Source: Acheta domesticus
Lineage: Eukaryota; Arthropoda; Insecta; Orthoptera; Gryllidae
Direction: 5' to 3'
Assembly: GCA_031308135.1 (NCBI GenBank)
Contig: JAHLJT010009355.1
Coordinates: forward strand, 4,587,217 to 4,651,216
Length of the DNA: 64,000 nucleotides
A program made the translations under genes and the position numbers. Positions 41,091 through 52,361 of the stretch are shown here, in pieces. The notes under the pieces are model-generated. The model was not told where the DNA came from. It searched no databases and worked only from the letters and a program-made list of their open reading frames with translations. Each line of letters opens with the position of its first letter. The first letter of the stretch is position 1.

Positions 41091-42079
41091 GCAGCTCGAC
41101 AAGAAATGGCACATTACGAAGCGACGATGTAATGATGGGTATGAATACACGCGAGTGATATTATGATGCGAGCGAGTGTATTAATACCCATTACATCGAG
41201 TTTCATACGGGACTTTTTCTACGACTTTCAAAAGTTAAACTTTTACTTTGAATCGTTTCCTGGCAGTTGACATGCAGGATTCAGAAAGGCCATCAAGCGG
41301 ACAGCTCCCTACACACCGCAGGTAGCTTTGGTTCACCAGATCGGATGCGAAGGAGTACAGAAGTTGCGGCAATAATTCCGACTCCACCATTTTTGCTTTT
41401 TCTCTTATTTCTGGAGGTGTCAAGTCCTTTGATTCACCACGCATTTTAAACTAGACTTTTTTAAAAGGAAACCCACACGACAACAACATATAACCCAAAA
41501 TGACTTGCGTTCAGATCTTAACCTTAGTTAAATGTTCTCTCCAATAACTACCACTGCGCTAGTCAAATAGGATCAAAGTGAAATTACGATTCGATTTATT
41601 TATAGACATGGCTTCAAGACGTCGCAAGTATCCAGCTGATGGGTAGTGAGGAGACGGGGAGAGTGGCTGCTCTTTCGTCAGCTCATCGAAGAGTCTGAAA
41701 GCAGCATCACTCCACAACGGTGAACAGCTTCAGCCTATTCCCTTGCACGTTCAGCGCAGCTCACAGAAGAGATTGCATGGAAGTACGTAGGATGTGGTTG
41801 GGAAGGTAGTGGGGACTGCAAAATGATTGCCTTCTTCAAAGAGGGTTTATTAAGATTCCACACTCTCATTATCTACGTATAACAGGGACACTAAAGCACA
41901 CTACCACAAACGCTATTGACGTAAACATACTTGAATGTTGCGGAATCACAACCTTAAATAGGAGCCTCTTGTAGATCCTCCAAAGGTGCAATAATAAGAG
42001 TTTTTGTGCGGAAAATTCCCCGTTTTTTCGTGCAACATTCCATAACGTTGCGTGTACTCCGTACGCGGTACGAGAAAGT
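41091..42079. other. Mostly unrecognised; one orphan ORF on minus strand
   Basis: The minus frame 41235-41444 (69 codons) starts MRGESKDLTPPEIREKAKMV and is not repeat-like in composition. The opening resembles charged N-termini seen in some transposon-encoded insect proteins, but I cannot name a family. The rest is AT-rich. Confidence 0.3.
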
Positions 42080-42260
42080 AGAAGCTGGCCGAGGCTGGCT
42101 GGGGGCGAGGGCGGAACGTGATGCCGCAGGGGGGGCGGGGGGAGGGGGGCACGCGCCCGGGAACGTGCCGCCCCCTCCCCCTCCCCCCAAGGACCTCCTG
42201 GCGTTGCGCTTCCGCCTTCGGACAGGCGCATTTGCGTGGGGAGCTCTCGCGCAGCGCGTT
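42080..42260. other. GC-rich CpG-dense island with G- and C-runs
   Basis: GGGGGGGCGGGGGGAGGGGG and, after CGCGCCCGGGAACGTGCCG, a CCCCCTCCCCCTCCCCCC run. Open frames on all strands are artefacts. Confidence 0.55.
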
Positions 42261-42539
42261 CATAGGTCCAAAACATTTAGGCTGGCGACGGTCTATAATG
42301 AAAGTTGCATCGAAGGTTAAATCAAAAGTCAAAGGAAGAGGTGGGCTTCCGTCTCAGCGATGTTACTCTTAACGTTGTCACTAAAATATGCTTTACTACA
42401 TTCATACGGGAATAGAATCGCATTCAGTGCAAAATTATCCAAACAAACTGCTCCTGTTTTTAGCATAGGAATAACATTCCATGTTCACATTTATATTATG
42501 AACAAACATATTCTAGTCGTAGTTACTATGATCTCTAGA

Positions 42540-42830
42540 GAGAGGAATTTTATGCCTTAAAAAATCTTGTCTTGTTGCATTTCTTGTGTTTGCTTAAAAA
42601 TATAAAGAAATTGCCCACATTTGCTCTTTGTAATCGATGAACGCTGACAAATAAATAGATCGTATGAAAACTTGAAACGTTTGAGAGACAAGTCTCTCTT
42701 TCAACGAAATATGCGCCAATAATTACACGAATATGCACCAACAAGACAAATCGACCAAATATTCACCAACGTATTAATCTAGTACGTAGCAACAATGTAT
42801 TAATCTAGTCCGATTCTAACCAAATGTCAA
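42540..42830 (+). repeat. Dispersed repeat K, copy 2
   Basis: CTCTTTGTAATCGATGAACG, GACAAATAAATAGATCGTAT and CAACGAAATATGCGCC recur from copy 1 (36735-37300). The 5' half with AAATATGCA repeats is reduced. Confidence 0.5.
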
Positions 42831-43149
42831 GCAATTTCACTTCGCTCTGCCCTGAAGCAACGGACAAAAATATGCAAAATCATAGAAATCCGTATCCTAA
42901 TGATCCCCTTTGACAAGTAAATGACGAAACAGGCTAGCGCAGACTGACAGGAAGGGAGAAACCAGTAAGAAGGGGAGGGGATGCAACGGTAATCTATGAT
43001 TGGAAAGCGCTGCGCGAAGACAAGAAGGCAGGCCGTTATTGAGAGCGAGCTTGAAAACAGGAAAGACGTTAAGTTTGCTGGCCGATTTCGAGCTCTATCT
43101 GGCACGGCCTTTGAACAGACACAACAGAATGACAATTCAAGTATTTCGC

Positions 43150-43400
43150 GAGCGCAACTCCCTGCCGCGTCGGCCCCGCCGTGTGACTCATCGGCGGCCC
43201 TCGCGTCGCGACTGCGTGCGTCCGTTGCTGTCGAGGGCGTTCGCAAGCGCTGCGCGCGCGCGGTCGATGCGCTGATGACGTGCGCACAGCACCGCATCGC
43301 ACCGCCCACGTGAGTCACACGGAGCGCAACAGCTGTTCGAGGAAATTCCCTCGCGCGCCGCGTGGGGAACGGGGCCCCACACGACTGGGCGGACGGGTGG
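43150..43400. other. GC-rich CpG-dense island
   Basis: GCGCGAGC, GCGTCGGCCCCGCCG and CGCGCGCGCGG runs and a CACGTG at about 43308. Frames of 77-163 codons across the island are not recognisable. The preceding 42831-43149 is mixed sequence with nothing recognised. Confidence 0.5.
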
Positions 43401-43989
43401 GGAGAGAGAAAATGCTATTCTGGCTCTCCACAACTGCCTGCCAACGTCTGCACGCGGCAAAGGACTACAAGTTTGGAGGCAGACATGAAAACATCGCAAT
43501 AAGTGTTACTAACATTTGATTAATAACTTATTACAGAAACAAATCGAAATTATAATATGTATTTCATAACAAGATTGTGGGGAAACCTAAAAATACAACT
43601 GATATGTTGTAAAGTTGGGTTGACGAAATATGTTATTGAGAAGTCTCTGACCGGCTGTGGACAACACTAGCGCATAAGGCCAACTCAGGATTTTACGAAA
43701 ACTGATAGTCCACGTTCCATGTGACGTCAGAGCCCCTTGAATTTGAATATTTTAACTTTTAGCTGTACTTCACGTAAAACGCGTACATTTTGGTAAATTC
43801 CTCGGAAATTGATCACTTCTTTCTTTAAATGTTTTACTGGAATCTAGCAAAGATGGCTTAATAATATGATGTAGGCCTGATCTTCATTAAAATTTTGAAA
43901 ATTGCAACAATTTTGTTGTTTGTAGCCTCGTTTGACTTGTTTTTTCATATCCTCCTACTACGAGTTTTAACTTTTATTTGATTGTGTAA
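43401..43989. other. No recognised features
   Basis: AT-rich. CATGTGACGTCAGAG at 43720 contains a TGACGTCA palindrome outside any MITE seen here. Nothing else. Confidence 0.4.
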
Positions 43990-44415
43990 TGATTCCAGGC
44001 GAGTCGACGGCTGATGTCATTAGTCCCGTAATTGTAGCACATGTTTTATCGCGGAGGTGGGGGAGGTCTTCCGCAGCTGAATGGCGAGATCCGGCGCCGT
44101 CCGACACGTCGGCACGTGGGGCTTTCCCTCAGCCAGGTATCTCCCACCAGGGCGCCAACGCCCCAGCCGGGGTGAGCTCCGGTGTGTGTGTGTGTGTGTG
44201 TAAGTAAGGGGTGAGGTTACGACTAGGAAGAGGAAGGAAAGATCCCAATTTGTTAAGGAACTGCTTCGACATCTGCCTGACGCGCTCAGAGAAATTCCGG
44301 AAATCTTCCGATCAGAGGAATCGGTAGGCAGAATTCTCCTCCAGCCAGCGTCTCAATTCGCCTTCACCACGAGGCATGCACCTTGCGTAGAAAATCCTCC
44401 ACCGCCGGGACGCGC
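43990..44415 (-). mobile_element. SINE-C copy with short (GT)n
   Basis: In minus orientation it has the core (AGAATTCTGCCTACCGATTC), the pyrimidine block, a CA tract (+ strand GT at 44181-44201), GGGGCGTTGGCGCCCTGGTG, and the 3' end CGCCTGGAATCATTAC near 43990. The head is diverged (CGTCCCGGCGGTGGAGG). Confidence 0.75.
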
Positions 44416-45387
44416 AGACAGCTCTGAGCTGCTTCAGCGGAAAGAGAGTTCGCGACGCGTCGCTCTGCGGAGATCGATTGCGAGTGTCGGGCTGTGCTCT
44501 TCAAAATTAGAGTTTCAAATCATTTCCTGTCCCCTTTGTGTCTGAATATTCGCGGAGCATTCCTCCCTTGAAACGACTAAGGGTACAGTCACAGTGGATC
44601 CGTGTTTGGCCGAAGAAAAGTTCGCGCGGGAACGGCCGACTGAATTCGCCGACCTGAGATGTCACAACGCATCGGACTACAGTAGATATCTGTGAATTAT
44701 TGAGTATAAGTGGTATCGAATGGAAGCGAGAATATTGAAACTGCTTGCTGAGAGCTCTACTCTTAAATTTCTTCTGCATGAAAATCAAAAAGATTACTGT
44801 GTCAGCCCTATTTTCGCCGATAGTGTACATACTGGTGAATTCCATACCTTGTATAACCAATTACTGAAACAAGCAGTGAATTTTTTCGAATACACAAGAA
44901 TGTCGCCTAATAGATTTTTTTTTACATACTAGGAACAATTAGAGATGACATTGAAAAAGGTCGAATTTTGGAAAACGCATTACAATAGAGGAACGACTGT
45001 TCATAACCGTAAGGTATGTGACGTTATGTCCCATGTTTACAACACGTTTTGTCCTAGTTTCGCCTATTTCTTCAGAGATTTCATTCCATAATTTCCTCCT
45101 TTTGCCCTGTTGTGATATCTGGAATCTGCTGTTTTCCACAGAGCATCTCCTTCGGGTACAAGAGAAACCAGCTTTTCAACATCCACCTCCGACAGCTCAG
45201 ATCGGCCGAATAAATCAATTTCATTTGATATCGGTCTGCCGACTTCGGCCGTGTTCGCCAGAACTTGTCGGATGCAATGTGACCGTGCTTGCGCTCGAAC
45301 GAGGGTTTGAAATATTCGGCCGTCAACGGCCGTGTTCGGCCGAACGCGAATTCGAATGAATTCGGATCCAGTCTGACCGTAGCCTAT
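44416..45387. other. No recognised genes
   Basis: Short frames only (117 codons at most, minus). GTTCGGCCGAACGCGAATTC-like inverted strings near 45265-45360 (TTCGGCCG repeated) are noted without a call. Confidence 0.4.
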
Positions 45388-45857
45388 ACTGCGATTTTTC
45401 TAAGTCTGCCCGTCAAGTATGTCTTCACAATGGAATATGTCACGGTATTTCGCGTCAGTCGCGCCGCTAGGTATCTGATGATCGCGACTGTATCAAGCAG
45501 TGCTTGCGCTCATGCGACGTCTAGCGGTGTGACGGAGAAAGACGCGAAATGCCGTTTATACTGCGATTTTTCTAAGAGCGACCCTCAAGGCCACTGAAAT
45601 CCCATCTTCGCGATGGAATATGTCACGGCATTTCGCGTCTTTTCTCGGTCTTTCCGGTAGAAGTCGCATGATCGCAAGCACTGCTTCATACGGTCGCGAT
45701 CGTGCGAAATCTAGCGGAACGACTGAGAAAGACGCGAAATGCCGTGACATATTCCATCGCGAAGATGGGATTTGAGTGGCCTTGAGGGTCGCTCTTGGAA
45801 AAATCACAGTATAGTATTCCATCGTGGCCATAGGGGCTGAGTGGAGGAAAATCGCAC
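45388..45857. mobile_element. Nested group D MITEs (D5 inside D4)
   Basis: The outer element D4 runs 45388-45558 and resumes at 45812-45857. It has left end ACTGCGATTTTTCTAAGTCT, core CGCTAGGTATCTGATGATCG, then GACGCGAAATGCCG, and after the break TATTCCATCGTGGCC to the end GAGGAAAATCGCACT. The insert D5 (45559-45811) is a full palindrome with ends ACTGCGATTTTTCTAAGAGC and complement CTTGGAAAAATCACAGTA, and long near-identical arms. The break in D4 falls at its CATATTCC block, consistent with a TA target. Confidence 0.8.
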
Positions 45858-45879
45858 TGCGAAGACAGAAGACGCTTGG

Positions 45880-46120
45880 AGGGCAGCCGGGGAGTCCCCA
45901 CGCGGCCCCGCCCCGCAACGATGGCCGAGGGGGGAGGGGAGGGGAGGGGAGGGGAGGGGAGGGGCGATGACGGGAGTGGGGAGGGGGCGCTCACGCGGCG
46001 CGGCGCTCGCCCGGCGGAGAGACACGTGAGCGGCGGCGGCGGCGGCGGCCTCCTCCAGACAGCGCGCCAGACGCGAACAGCGCACGCGCCACGCCGCACC
46101 GCCCTGAATAGCGCCACGCA
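45880..46120. other. GC-rich CpG-dense island with (GGGGA)n
   Basis: A pentamer G4A array (about 45928-45964) is followed by GCGGCGCGGCGC, CACGTG (46023) and GGCGGCGGCGGCGGC. It is close in make-up to the island at 18840-19090. Confidence 0.65.
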
Positions 46121-46127
46121 CCGCCCC

Positions 46128-46316
46128 CAAAAGGCCTGCAGCTTTCGTCCTTTATTTGGCACATTTGATTAAAATATTGATATACGTTAGACTTATGTAA
46201 CTATAAAAATTATATTGTGTAGTATGACATACACTACGAAAATAACATACAATATGTTTATTATTTAACAAAAATATGGGATGCCCCCCCCCAATGATCG
46301 GCTGCATCCGTCCTTG
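46128..46316. mobile_element. hAT-like MITE family H, copy 2 (left end lost)
   Basis: CTTTCGTCCTTTATTTGGCA, ACTTATGTAACTATAAAAAT, TATTATTTAACAAAAATATG and the right end CGGCTGCATCCGTCCTTG match copies at 25014 and 53688. The left inverted end is replaced by the GC island. Confidence 0.6.
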
Positions 46317-46390
46317 CCCCCCGGCCCCTCTCGCGGACCCATCCCCCCCATTGGAGGAGCCATTCCTCAAAGAATCCTATTCTCCTCTAT

Positions 46391-46594
46391 GGTGCGATTT
46401 TTGTAAATTTGCCTCTCATTCCCCTATGGCCACAATGGAATATCACACAGCATTTCGCATCTTTCTCGCTCATGCCGCTAGATCGGTCGCGATCATGCGA
46501 TATCTGGCGGCACGACTGAAAAAGACGCAAAATATCGTGACATATTCCGTCATTAACACGGGCCTTGAGAGGCATTGTTAGAAAAATCGCAGTA
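46391..46594. mobile_element. Group D palindromic MITE
   Basis: GGTGCGATTTTTGTAAATTT, ATGGCCACAATGGAATATCA, GCCGCTAGATCGGTCGCG, then the complementary arm ending TGTTAGAAAAATCGCAGTAC. The central loop is shortened. Short frames in it are chance ORFs. Confidence 0.7.
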
Positions 46595-46693
46595 CACGTC
46601 TACACGTAAACAACGCGTAGAAAACGTATTCTGGCTTGACAAACGTAATCCATGTAGACAACGGTAATCTACGAGTATAGTTTTTGTGGGACA

Positions 46694-47045
46694 GGGGCGA
46701 ATCTACGAGGCCATGCTGCGCCCCAAAGTCAAAATTTATTTATTATTGCACTCAATTTATCCAAAGGAATACTAAATATTGACTGGGTCACATCCAAAGG
46801 AATACTACCATTATAAATAAACATTTTTTTTATAATTTCAAGATAACATTGTTTTGCTTCAAAAATATCTATTCTTTACTCTCTCTGCACTTGCAATAAA
46901 TTCTTACTGAACCAAAGAGTACCCAACGCACGCAACATTATCACGTAGACCTTCACACCAAACCAGCCAACAAAGGTCTCAGAAACTGGGTGAAGGCTAG
47001 CGGACTCTTTTAAACTCCTCTTCCTTCGAGATAAGAAAACTGTAA
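46694..47045. other. Possible hAT-like left end, then AT-rich DNA
   Basis: CAGGGGCGAATCTACGAGGC resembles hAT termini (CAGGGGCGGATCYA...). No matching right end was found, so it may be a truncated element. The rest of the stretch is AT-rich. Confidence 0.3.
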
Positions 47046-47721
47046 GGCCTCATTCACAATGCAAACGTAAACGTATTGTAATGCTGTAAACTTAGCCGTA
47101 AAATTTACACGTAAAAACAAGCATTCACAATGACGAACGTAAGCTGGAACGTACTTTCTGCCTCAACCAATCAGAATTCAAGGTAGTAAAACTTGATCGA
47201 TTCGTTTCTAGCACGATAGAAAGATCTTTCCACCAGGTTTCTAGCTTTTTCTTCGACATTCCTTTCAATTTGTCTTTATATACGCGAGTAGCTGACGCAG
47301 TAATGTGACTTTTCCTTCATATTATATACAAGGATTCTCTTATACAAAATTCACGAGTAATTCGTTTAACGAACAGTTTACTCGCCATGCCAAGATAAAG
47401 TCCCAAAAGAATGGCCCAAATTCTTACATTCAATGCACTATACGCATCAAAAGCGGTCACAAACTAGTTCTCTACATTACAGTAACAATGACATAACGAC
47501 AAACTACCTGAACACAATCTGAAATCGACCTTCCACGCTGCTCTCTGATTGGTCTTCGGTAGAATTCCCAAGCAAACTTAATGCGAAGCTTGGAGCTTGT
47601 CAACTCTTGCGTCTACGGTTGTGTCAAGGCATTGCGAATGGTCTCGCTTGGTAAATCATTTCTAAGTTTTGCGGCTACGTTATGATTACTTAACGTTAAG
47701 TTTGCGTTGTGAATGAGGCCT
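47046..47721. mobile_element. 676-bp non-autonomous DNA element with TIRs
   Basis: The left end AGGCCTCATTCACAATGCAA and the reverse complement of the right end AGGCCTCATTCACAACGCAA match at 19 of 20. The similarity continues (ACGTAAACG versus ACTTAACG). Subterminal CGTAAAC-type strings recur. The interior has no transposase. The superfamily is uncertain; PIF/Harbinger-like or TTAA-type are both possible. Confidence 0.7.
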
Positions 47722-48606
47722 AACGGAATACAGACCCCCTACGAATTTTGCTATGAGTGCTATGAATTTTGAATGATTACAACACTGGCCCCACGATTCT
47801 AGTGCGCAACTAGAACCGGTTGAAACCTGTCTTTAAACTCTACAACCGCTGTCTGCCAGCAGCACCACAACGTGAGAGCTTATAAGCTCAAAACTAATGA
47901 AGTATGATCTTTCGTGTTATTGCCAAATATCTGAAATTTGTTCAAATATTTGGCATTTCGATGCATCGAGTCCAAAGTCCTAAATATATAAAAAAGTAAA
48001 TATGTAAATAGGAATCTCAGAAGCATACAGTTGGCAAAAATGAACCAAGACACCAACACTCGTTTGCGGGAGCAATGAAATTGTACAAAAAGTCAAATTC
48101 GTAACATGTCACTCAACATACTGACAATTACAAGTATTTAGTTATTGTTATCTTTGCCCTCATTTTGTAGCAAAATGAAGTTCAACACGCCTGTTCTCTT
48201 ATGTAATGACAAATCGTGTTAACCAATTGCACTACCTGTATATTTATCTTGTACTGTTTTTGTCTATTTATAGCCCTGAAGCAGGCCAAATAAATGGCCG
48301 AAAGGTTGGCTTTGTAATAATAACCGACTTTCATTGACCTACCCTCACGATTATCTACACTAAGTCCTACTCACCTTCGCCGACAATTTGTAAGGAGGCA
48401 CAGCGACACGACCCTGGAAAAATGTAATAAAACCATTAATTACCATAAAGAACGCTTGACGGCACCACAAGGCAACAAATGTCCAGCAGCAAAACAACGC
48501 TGAACAAAGCCACACAAAATGATTTTCAAAAGTGGAAAGGACACTGCACAAGAACAACAAAGAAAATACTCTCAGACAGTATTGCAATAAATTGGAAATT
48601 AGTAAT
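47722..48606. other. AT-rich DNA with a possible retroelement 3' end
   Basis: CCTGAAGCAGGCCAAATAAA, TGGCCGAAAGGTTGGC and TAATAACCGACTTTC (48272-48335) resemble the hairpin-like 3' region of Penelope-like or similar retroelements (gene ends with 'gaaacgttgg'). No coding region lies upstream. The rest is unrecognised. Confidence 0.3.
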
Positions 48607-48908
48607 ATAGATTTTAGATTAGATTAGATTAGATTTATTTAAACTGCAATTGGGCATAACCCGGTGGCAGCTAATTACAAAAACATAAATATACACAGCC
48701 TTTCAGTAATATAGAACACTAAAACCACTAATAATAATAATAATAATAATAACAATAATAATAATAATAATAATAAGGTAATATAACTAGCAAATTATAT
48801 ACTAATTGTAGTAATAATAATGGTAAAATAATGATAATAATATAAAAACTGACTGATTCATAAAACATTAAATTACATTAAGAGAGAAACCACACACACA
48901 CACACACA

Positions 48909-48960
<52 letters not shown>
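48607..48960. repeat. Microsatellite cluster: (GATTA)n, (AAT)n, (AC)n
   Basis: A GATTA/TTAGA pentamer run lies at about 48610-48640, AAT repeats at about 48730-48777 (one AAC interruption), and an AC tract at about 48891-48958 (one AG interruption). SINE-C flanks are not visible at this AC tract. Confidence 0.9.
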
Positions 48961-48964
<4 letters not shown>

Positions 48965-49817
48965 TAGTATCACACTGCACTTCACTGCACTTCAGCCACG
49001 ACTCAGTCCCTATCACTATGTCGGGATCGCAGGCAATTTTAATTAGTACTAGATATTTTAAATATTATCAATTTGCGCTTTTTGTGAATATGGGACAATG
49101 TGTTCCAGTATTTCAGAAACGAACGTCTTTTGGAACAGAAAATGGAGATTTCCTTCTCCAGAAAGGCGGAGACGAGCTTTCTGAAGGCTCTTTTAACTAT
49201 GTTTGCCAAGTATGAGAAACCATCGTGCTTTTCTTTTATACTCTATAAATGACGTAAAAAATGCCCGCAAAAGAAAAATAAATAATGAAACAATGACAAA
49301 TATACACATAAATAACCTTGATAATAGCAATAGTCGTAGTACTCCACTCAGAAGTAATAAAAACTGGCAACTCTAAAACACTATTTGAAAAGTTCTTATA
49401 ACCTCACTCGCAGACATCACAAGACCTGGCGGGAATGCAAAGTTTGGGACAGTAAAACTTCAATTGTTTTGTCATTACAAACCGGGCACGTCGTAGCTTA
49501 GTAAATTATATATTAATAGACACTACAATCAATAATTAATAAATATTGTCTTACTTTATATACTCGGTTTTTGTGCTCAGAAATAGCACGACGTACTAAT
49601 CATTCCCAACCACCATTAGACCAACGACAGAACTCTGGAAAACATTTGGAAACGACTTTTCAAAAGGTGTCCAGTCGTGGCTGACATGTGGTGAACGAGC
49701 AAACTATTTTGACCTAGAGTGAACGGTCCCTACAGGTTTCTACTGCATTTCTGAATGCAAACAGCGCAGCGAAAGTAGTGGAACTTAGAAGTCCCATCAG
49801 TAAATAGAGGGTTAAAG
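48961..49817. other. No recognised features
   Basis: AT-rich. The 65-codon frame at 49018 has no known family. Confidence 0.4.
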
Positions 49818-50195
49818 TGGCTATTCCACTCGTGAAATTAAAACCTATAGGGTTTAACTATACATACAAAAAGCCCCAATTAGGGCGGTGTATCTCAAAA
49901 CTTTTATCGTTTTTCTATCCGATTTTTCTTACAGCTTCTCCCTCCTGGCCAATCACAAAACTGTGACTCATCTATCTTAGGAGCCGGTATACATCGATCG
50001 CTATATTGCTATCCAATAAACCGCGTATGTTATGTAACATAACATCTTTGATTTTGACATAGCTTTCAGTTTCTTTCGGTATTTGGTGCATTTTGGAACT
50101 CTCTTAGACATGTTTCATTCGTGGAATAGCCCCATTAAATACCACCCGTGCTATGGAAAGCACTCGTGGTTTTACCTACGATAATTTGTAATAAC
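49818..50195 (+). mobile_element. MITE family F, copy 3
   Basis: GGCTATTCCACTCGTGAAATTA at the left and TTTCATTCGTGGAATAGCC at the right are the inverted ends. The interior holds ACATACAAAAAGCCCCAATT, TGGCCAATCACAAAACTGTG and CATCGATCGCTATATTGC. The outer hairpin motif (ACCACCCGTGCTATGGAAAG then CACTCGTGGTTTTACCTACG) follows with a very short loop. Confidence 0.75.
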
Positions 50196-50329
50196 ACGAG
50201 GTTTGCGAAAGAGACTGTCCAAAAGCTTCCTGGCATCCCTGAACACGGTTCGAGAAAGACGTCAAGTGCCTTTGTTTGGCGTATGGTAAGAGTTGTGATT
50301 CGCTTTGGGCTGCGCCTGCAGCTGTCACG

Positions 50330-50735
50330 TTCGGCGCACGCGTGCATCCGGGGCTCCTAATCTGCGCGGCGGCGGGGGCGGGGGCGGAGGCGGGGGCGGG
50401 GGCGGGTCGAGTGGGCGGGCACGTGACGGGCGGCGCGCCGGCGCAGCCACCACCCACCTTGCGGGCGCGGGGGCGGGGCGGAGCGGGCGGTGGGGCGAGA
50501 CGGGGGCGGGGCGGAGGAGGGAAGCGGGGGACGGCGGCGGAGGAGGGGCGCGGGGCGGGACGGAGGATGGGTGCAGGGCGGGACGGAGAGGGTCGCGGGG
50601 CGGGGCCGCGGAGGGGCGCGGGGCGGGGCGGCGGAGGGGCGGGGGCGGGGCTGATAAGATAGGGCGCGCACGGGGCGTGGCGCGTGCGTCGCCGCCCCGC
50701 CCGCCGCCGCACCTGCCCACGCGCGCCTCCTGGTG
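50330..50735. other. Largest GC-rich CpG-dense island
   Basis: About 400 bp are dominated by GGGGCGGGGC boxes in irregular repeats, with one GCACGTGACGGG. The right flank (50755-50830) shares GGAACGG, TTTTCATGGA and TTACAGGAACAAGA with the flank of the island at 32035. Frames up to 178 codons on both strands are artefacts of GC content. Confidence 0.65.
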
Positions 50736-51037
50736 ATGCGACACCCGCAACAAAACACCACCTTCAAAATAAACACACTTACGGAACGGATTTTCATGGA
50801 ATTGCAAGTTCTTACAGGAACAAGATAGCTGCATTCAACATCTTTTACAGTTTACAAGGCATTCTGAATGAATTAATACTACTTTTATTTTACCTGTTTT
50901 TACATCTTTTGGTACAATTACATATATTTATATATTTTAATTTTCGTTACATTTTAAGATTTTCAGACGTCAAAACGGACGAATTCAATATGATACGGAA
51001 TAATCGTATGGTTATCTTATTATGGAATTATCTTATG
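50736..51037. other. AT-rich DNA, including GC-island flank
   Basis: The first 100 bp match the 32325-32400 flank. The rest is AT-rich and unrecognised. Confidence 0.4.
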
Positions 51038-51215
51038 GTTTGGGCGGTGCCCCGCTGGTAGGAGATACTTGGAAGGGGAAACCTCAGCGAGCCGACATGT
51101 AGGTCGGCGCCGGGTCTCGCCTGGGAGGGACTTCGCCGCCTCCCGAGACGCACTACGCTAAGCAGACACATGAACGCTCCATTTGACGCACTCAAACGCA
51201 CCAGTCAATCAATTA
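51038..51215 (+). mobile_element. SINE-C 3' third only
   Basis: GGGCGGTGCCCCGCTGGTAG, GAGCCGACATGTAGGTCGGC, TCTCGCCTGGGAGGGACTTC and a decayed 3' end ATTTGACGCACTC with CAGTCAATCAATTA. It is 5'-truncated exactly within the GGGGCGGTGCCCC block. Confidence 0.7.
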
Positions 51216-52189
51216 CAATTAATCAAATATCTTCACATCTAAATAGATTTATAAAGCTGTAACTATGAGAACAGGCCATAAATAGACTTAACCATGAGCT
51301 AAAGAGCCAACGTCAGAGCAATAATGAATAAAAAATGACACTTTTGCATACAAACGTACCACTATGACAGTTGTTAAGGAGAAACCTGTCCGGAAATAAA
51401 CTTGAAACATTCTGTAGCTGTCATGTCATTTAAATACTCAAGTCGCGAGTCACCTATGTAAACACTGTGTAAATAAAATTGGAGTGTGTGTCTATGATTT
51501 CAAAATAACTGCTTTTTAATTACTGTTATTTACATTCTATAAAAATCCATTGAATTGTTTTAACAATTTTTTTTCTGATTGTTCGGAGTAATCTCGGGAA
51601 CACACTTTACCTTTTGTGAAAGATGGAGTATTTTGAAGGGCATAATTTAGGTAATATTTTTCAGATAATTACTTTCTTTTATTGAAAGATCAATGATTTC
51701 TACACAAAACTACAATTTTATTCCGAGCTTAAAGAAAGTTTATACTCTTGACCATCGAACTAAAGGAAAGTTACCGTCGACAATCAATTTGGTAAAAACT
51801 ATCCATCTCCCTTTCCTAAATATTAAAAAATTTCCAGTGTGCCCTTTCAGTTTTTTCGCGAATATTACAAAAACATTGAGGAAGTCCTCTGCAAGGAATT
51901 CATAAAATGAAATATAATGAATTTTGAATTTTAATTCATTACAAAAGCATAATTACGGTTTGAGTAACTGTAGATCGAAATGATTGCTGGAAGTTTGATG
52001 CAAGCACACAAGTGCGTATCTGTTTCCAACTGTTCTTAGCAAAGGAGGATGGCAGAAATGGTCATCGTAGCGAACATGCGCGGGCGGGGCGGGTCGGGGC
52101 GGGGCAGGGGAGGGGAGGGATGAAATGGAGATCGACTGCATTCCTTCTCTCTTGTCATAAATACCAGGGCTAGCAGGATATTTCAGCTA
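51216..52189. other. AT-rich DNA with a small GC patch
   Basis: GGGCGGGGCGGGTCGGGGCG and a G4A-like run sit at 52078-52125. The rest is AT-rich with no recognised content. Confidence 0.45.
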
Positions 52190-52361
52190 TACTGCGATTT
52201 TTTATCTTATCCCCTGACAGGAATCGGCTGTTTCGCTGCCATCCAATCGGGAGCTTATATTTCGCTATAGTGACGTCACTATGGTGATGTTTAAGCTCCC
52301 GATTTAATGAAACCGTCAACAGCTGGTCCCTGTCAGGGGCACAGTTACGAAACTCGCAGTA
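52190..52361. mobile_element. Group E palindromic MITE, full length
   Basis: TA-flanked ends ACTGCGATTTTTTATCTTAT and complement ACAGTTACGAAACTCGCAGT. The arms carry TTCGCTGCCATCCAATCGGG and AGCTCCCGATTTAATGAAAC. TGACGTCA sits at 52271. One of the two best-preserved E copies. Confidence 0.8.

Noticed and set aside
43720..43735. Group E MITE signalled by TGACGTCA
   Set aside because: The palindrome is present, but none of the arm blocks (GTTTCATCC, CAGCTG) surround it.
48891..48958. SINE-C copy around the AC tract
   Set aside because: The flanks do not contain the pyrimidine block or the CCGGGAGACCGG block. It is an independent microsatellite.
50176..50834. Overlapping frames of 125-178 codons on both strands
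   Set aside because: They lie in a GC-rich island where stop codons are rare and are dominated by Pro, Arg, Ala and Gly. No domain is recognisable.
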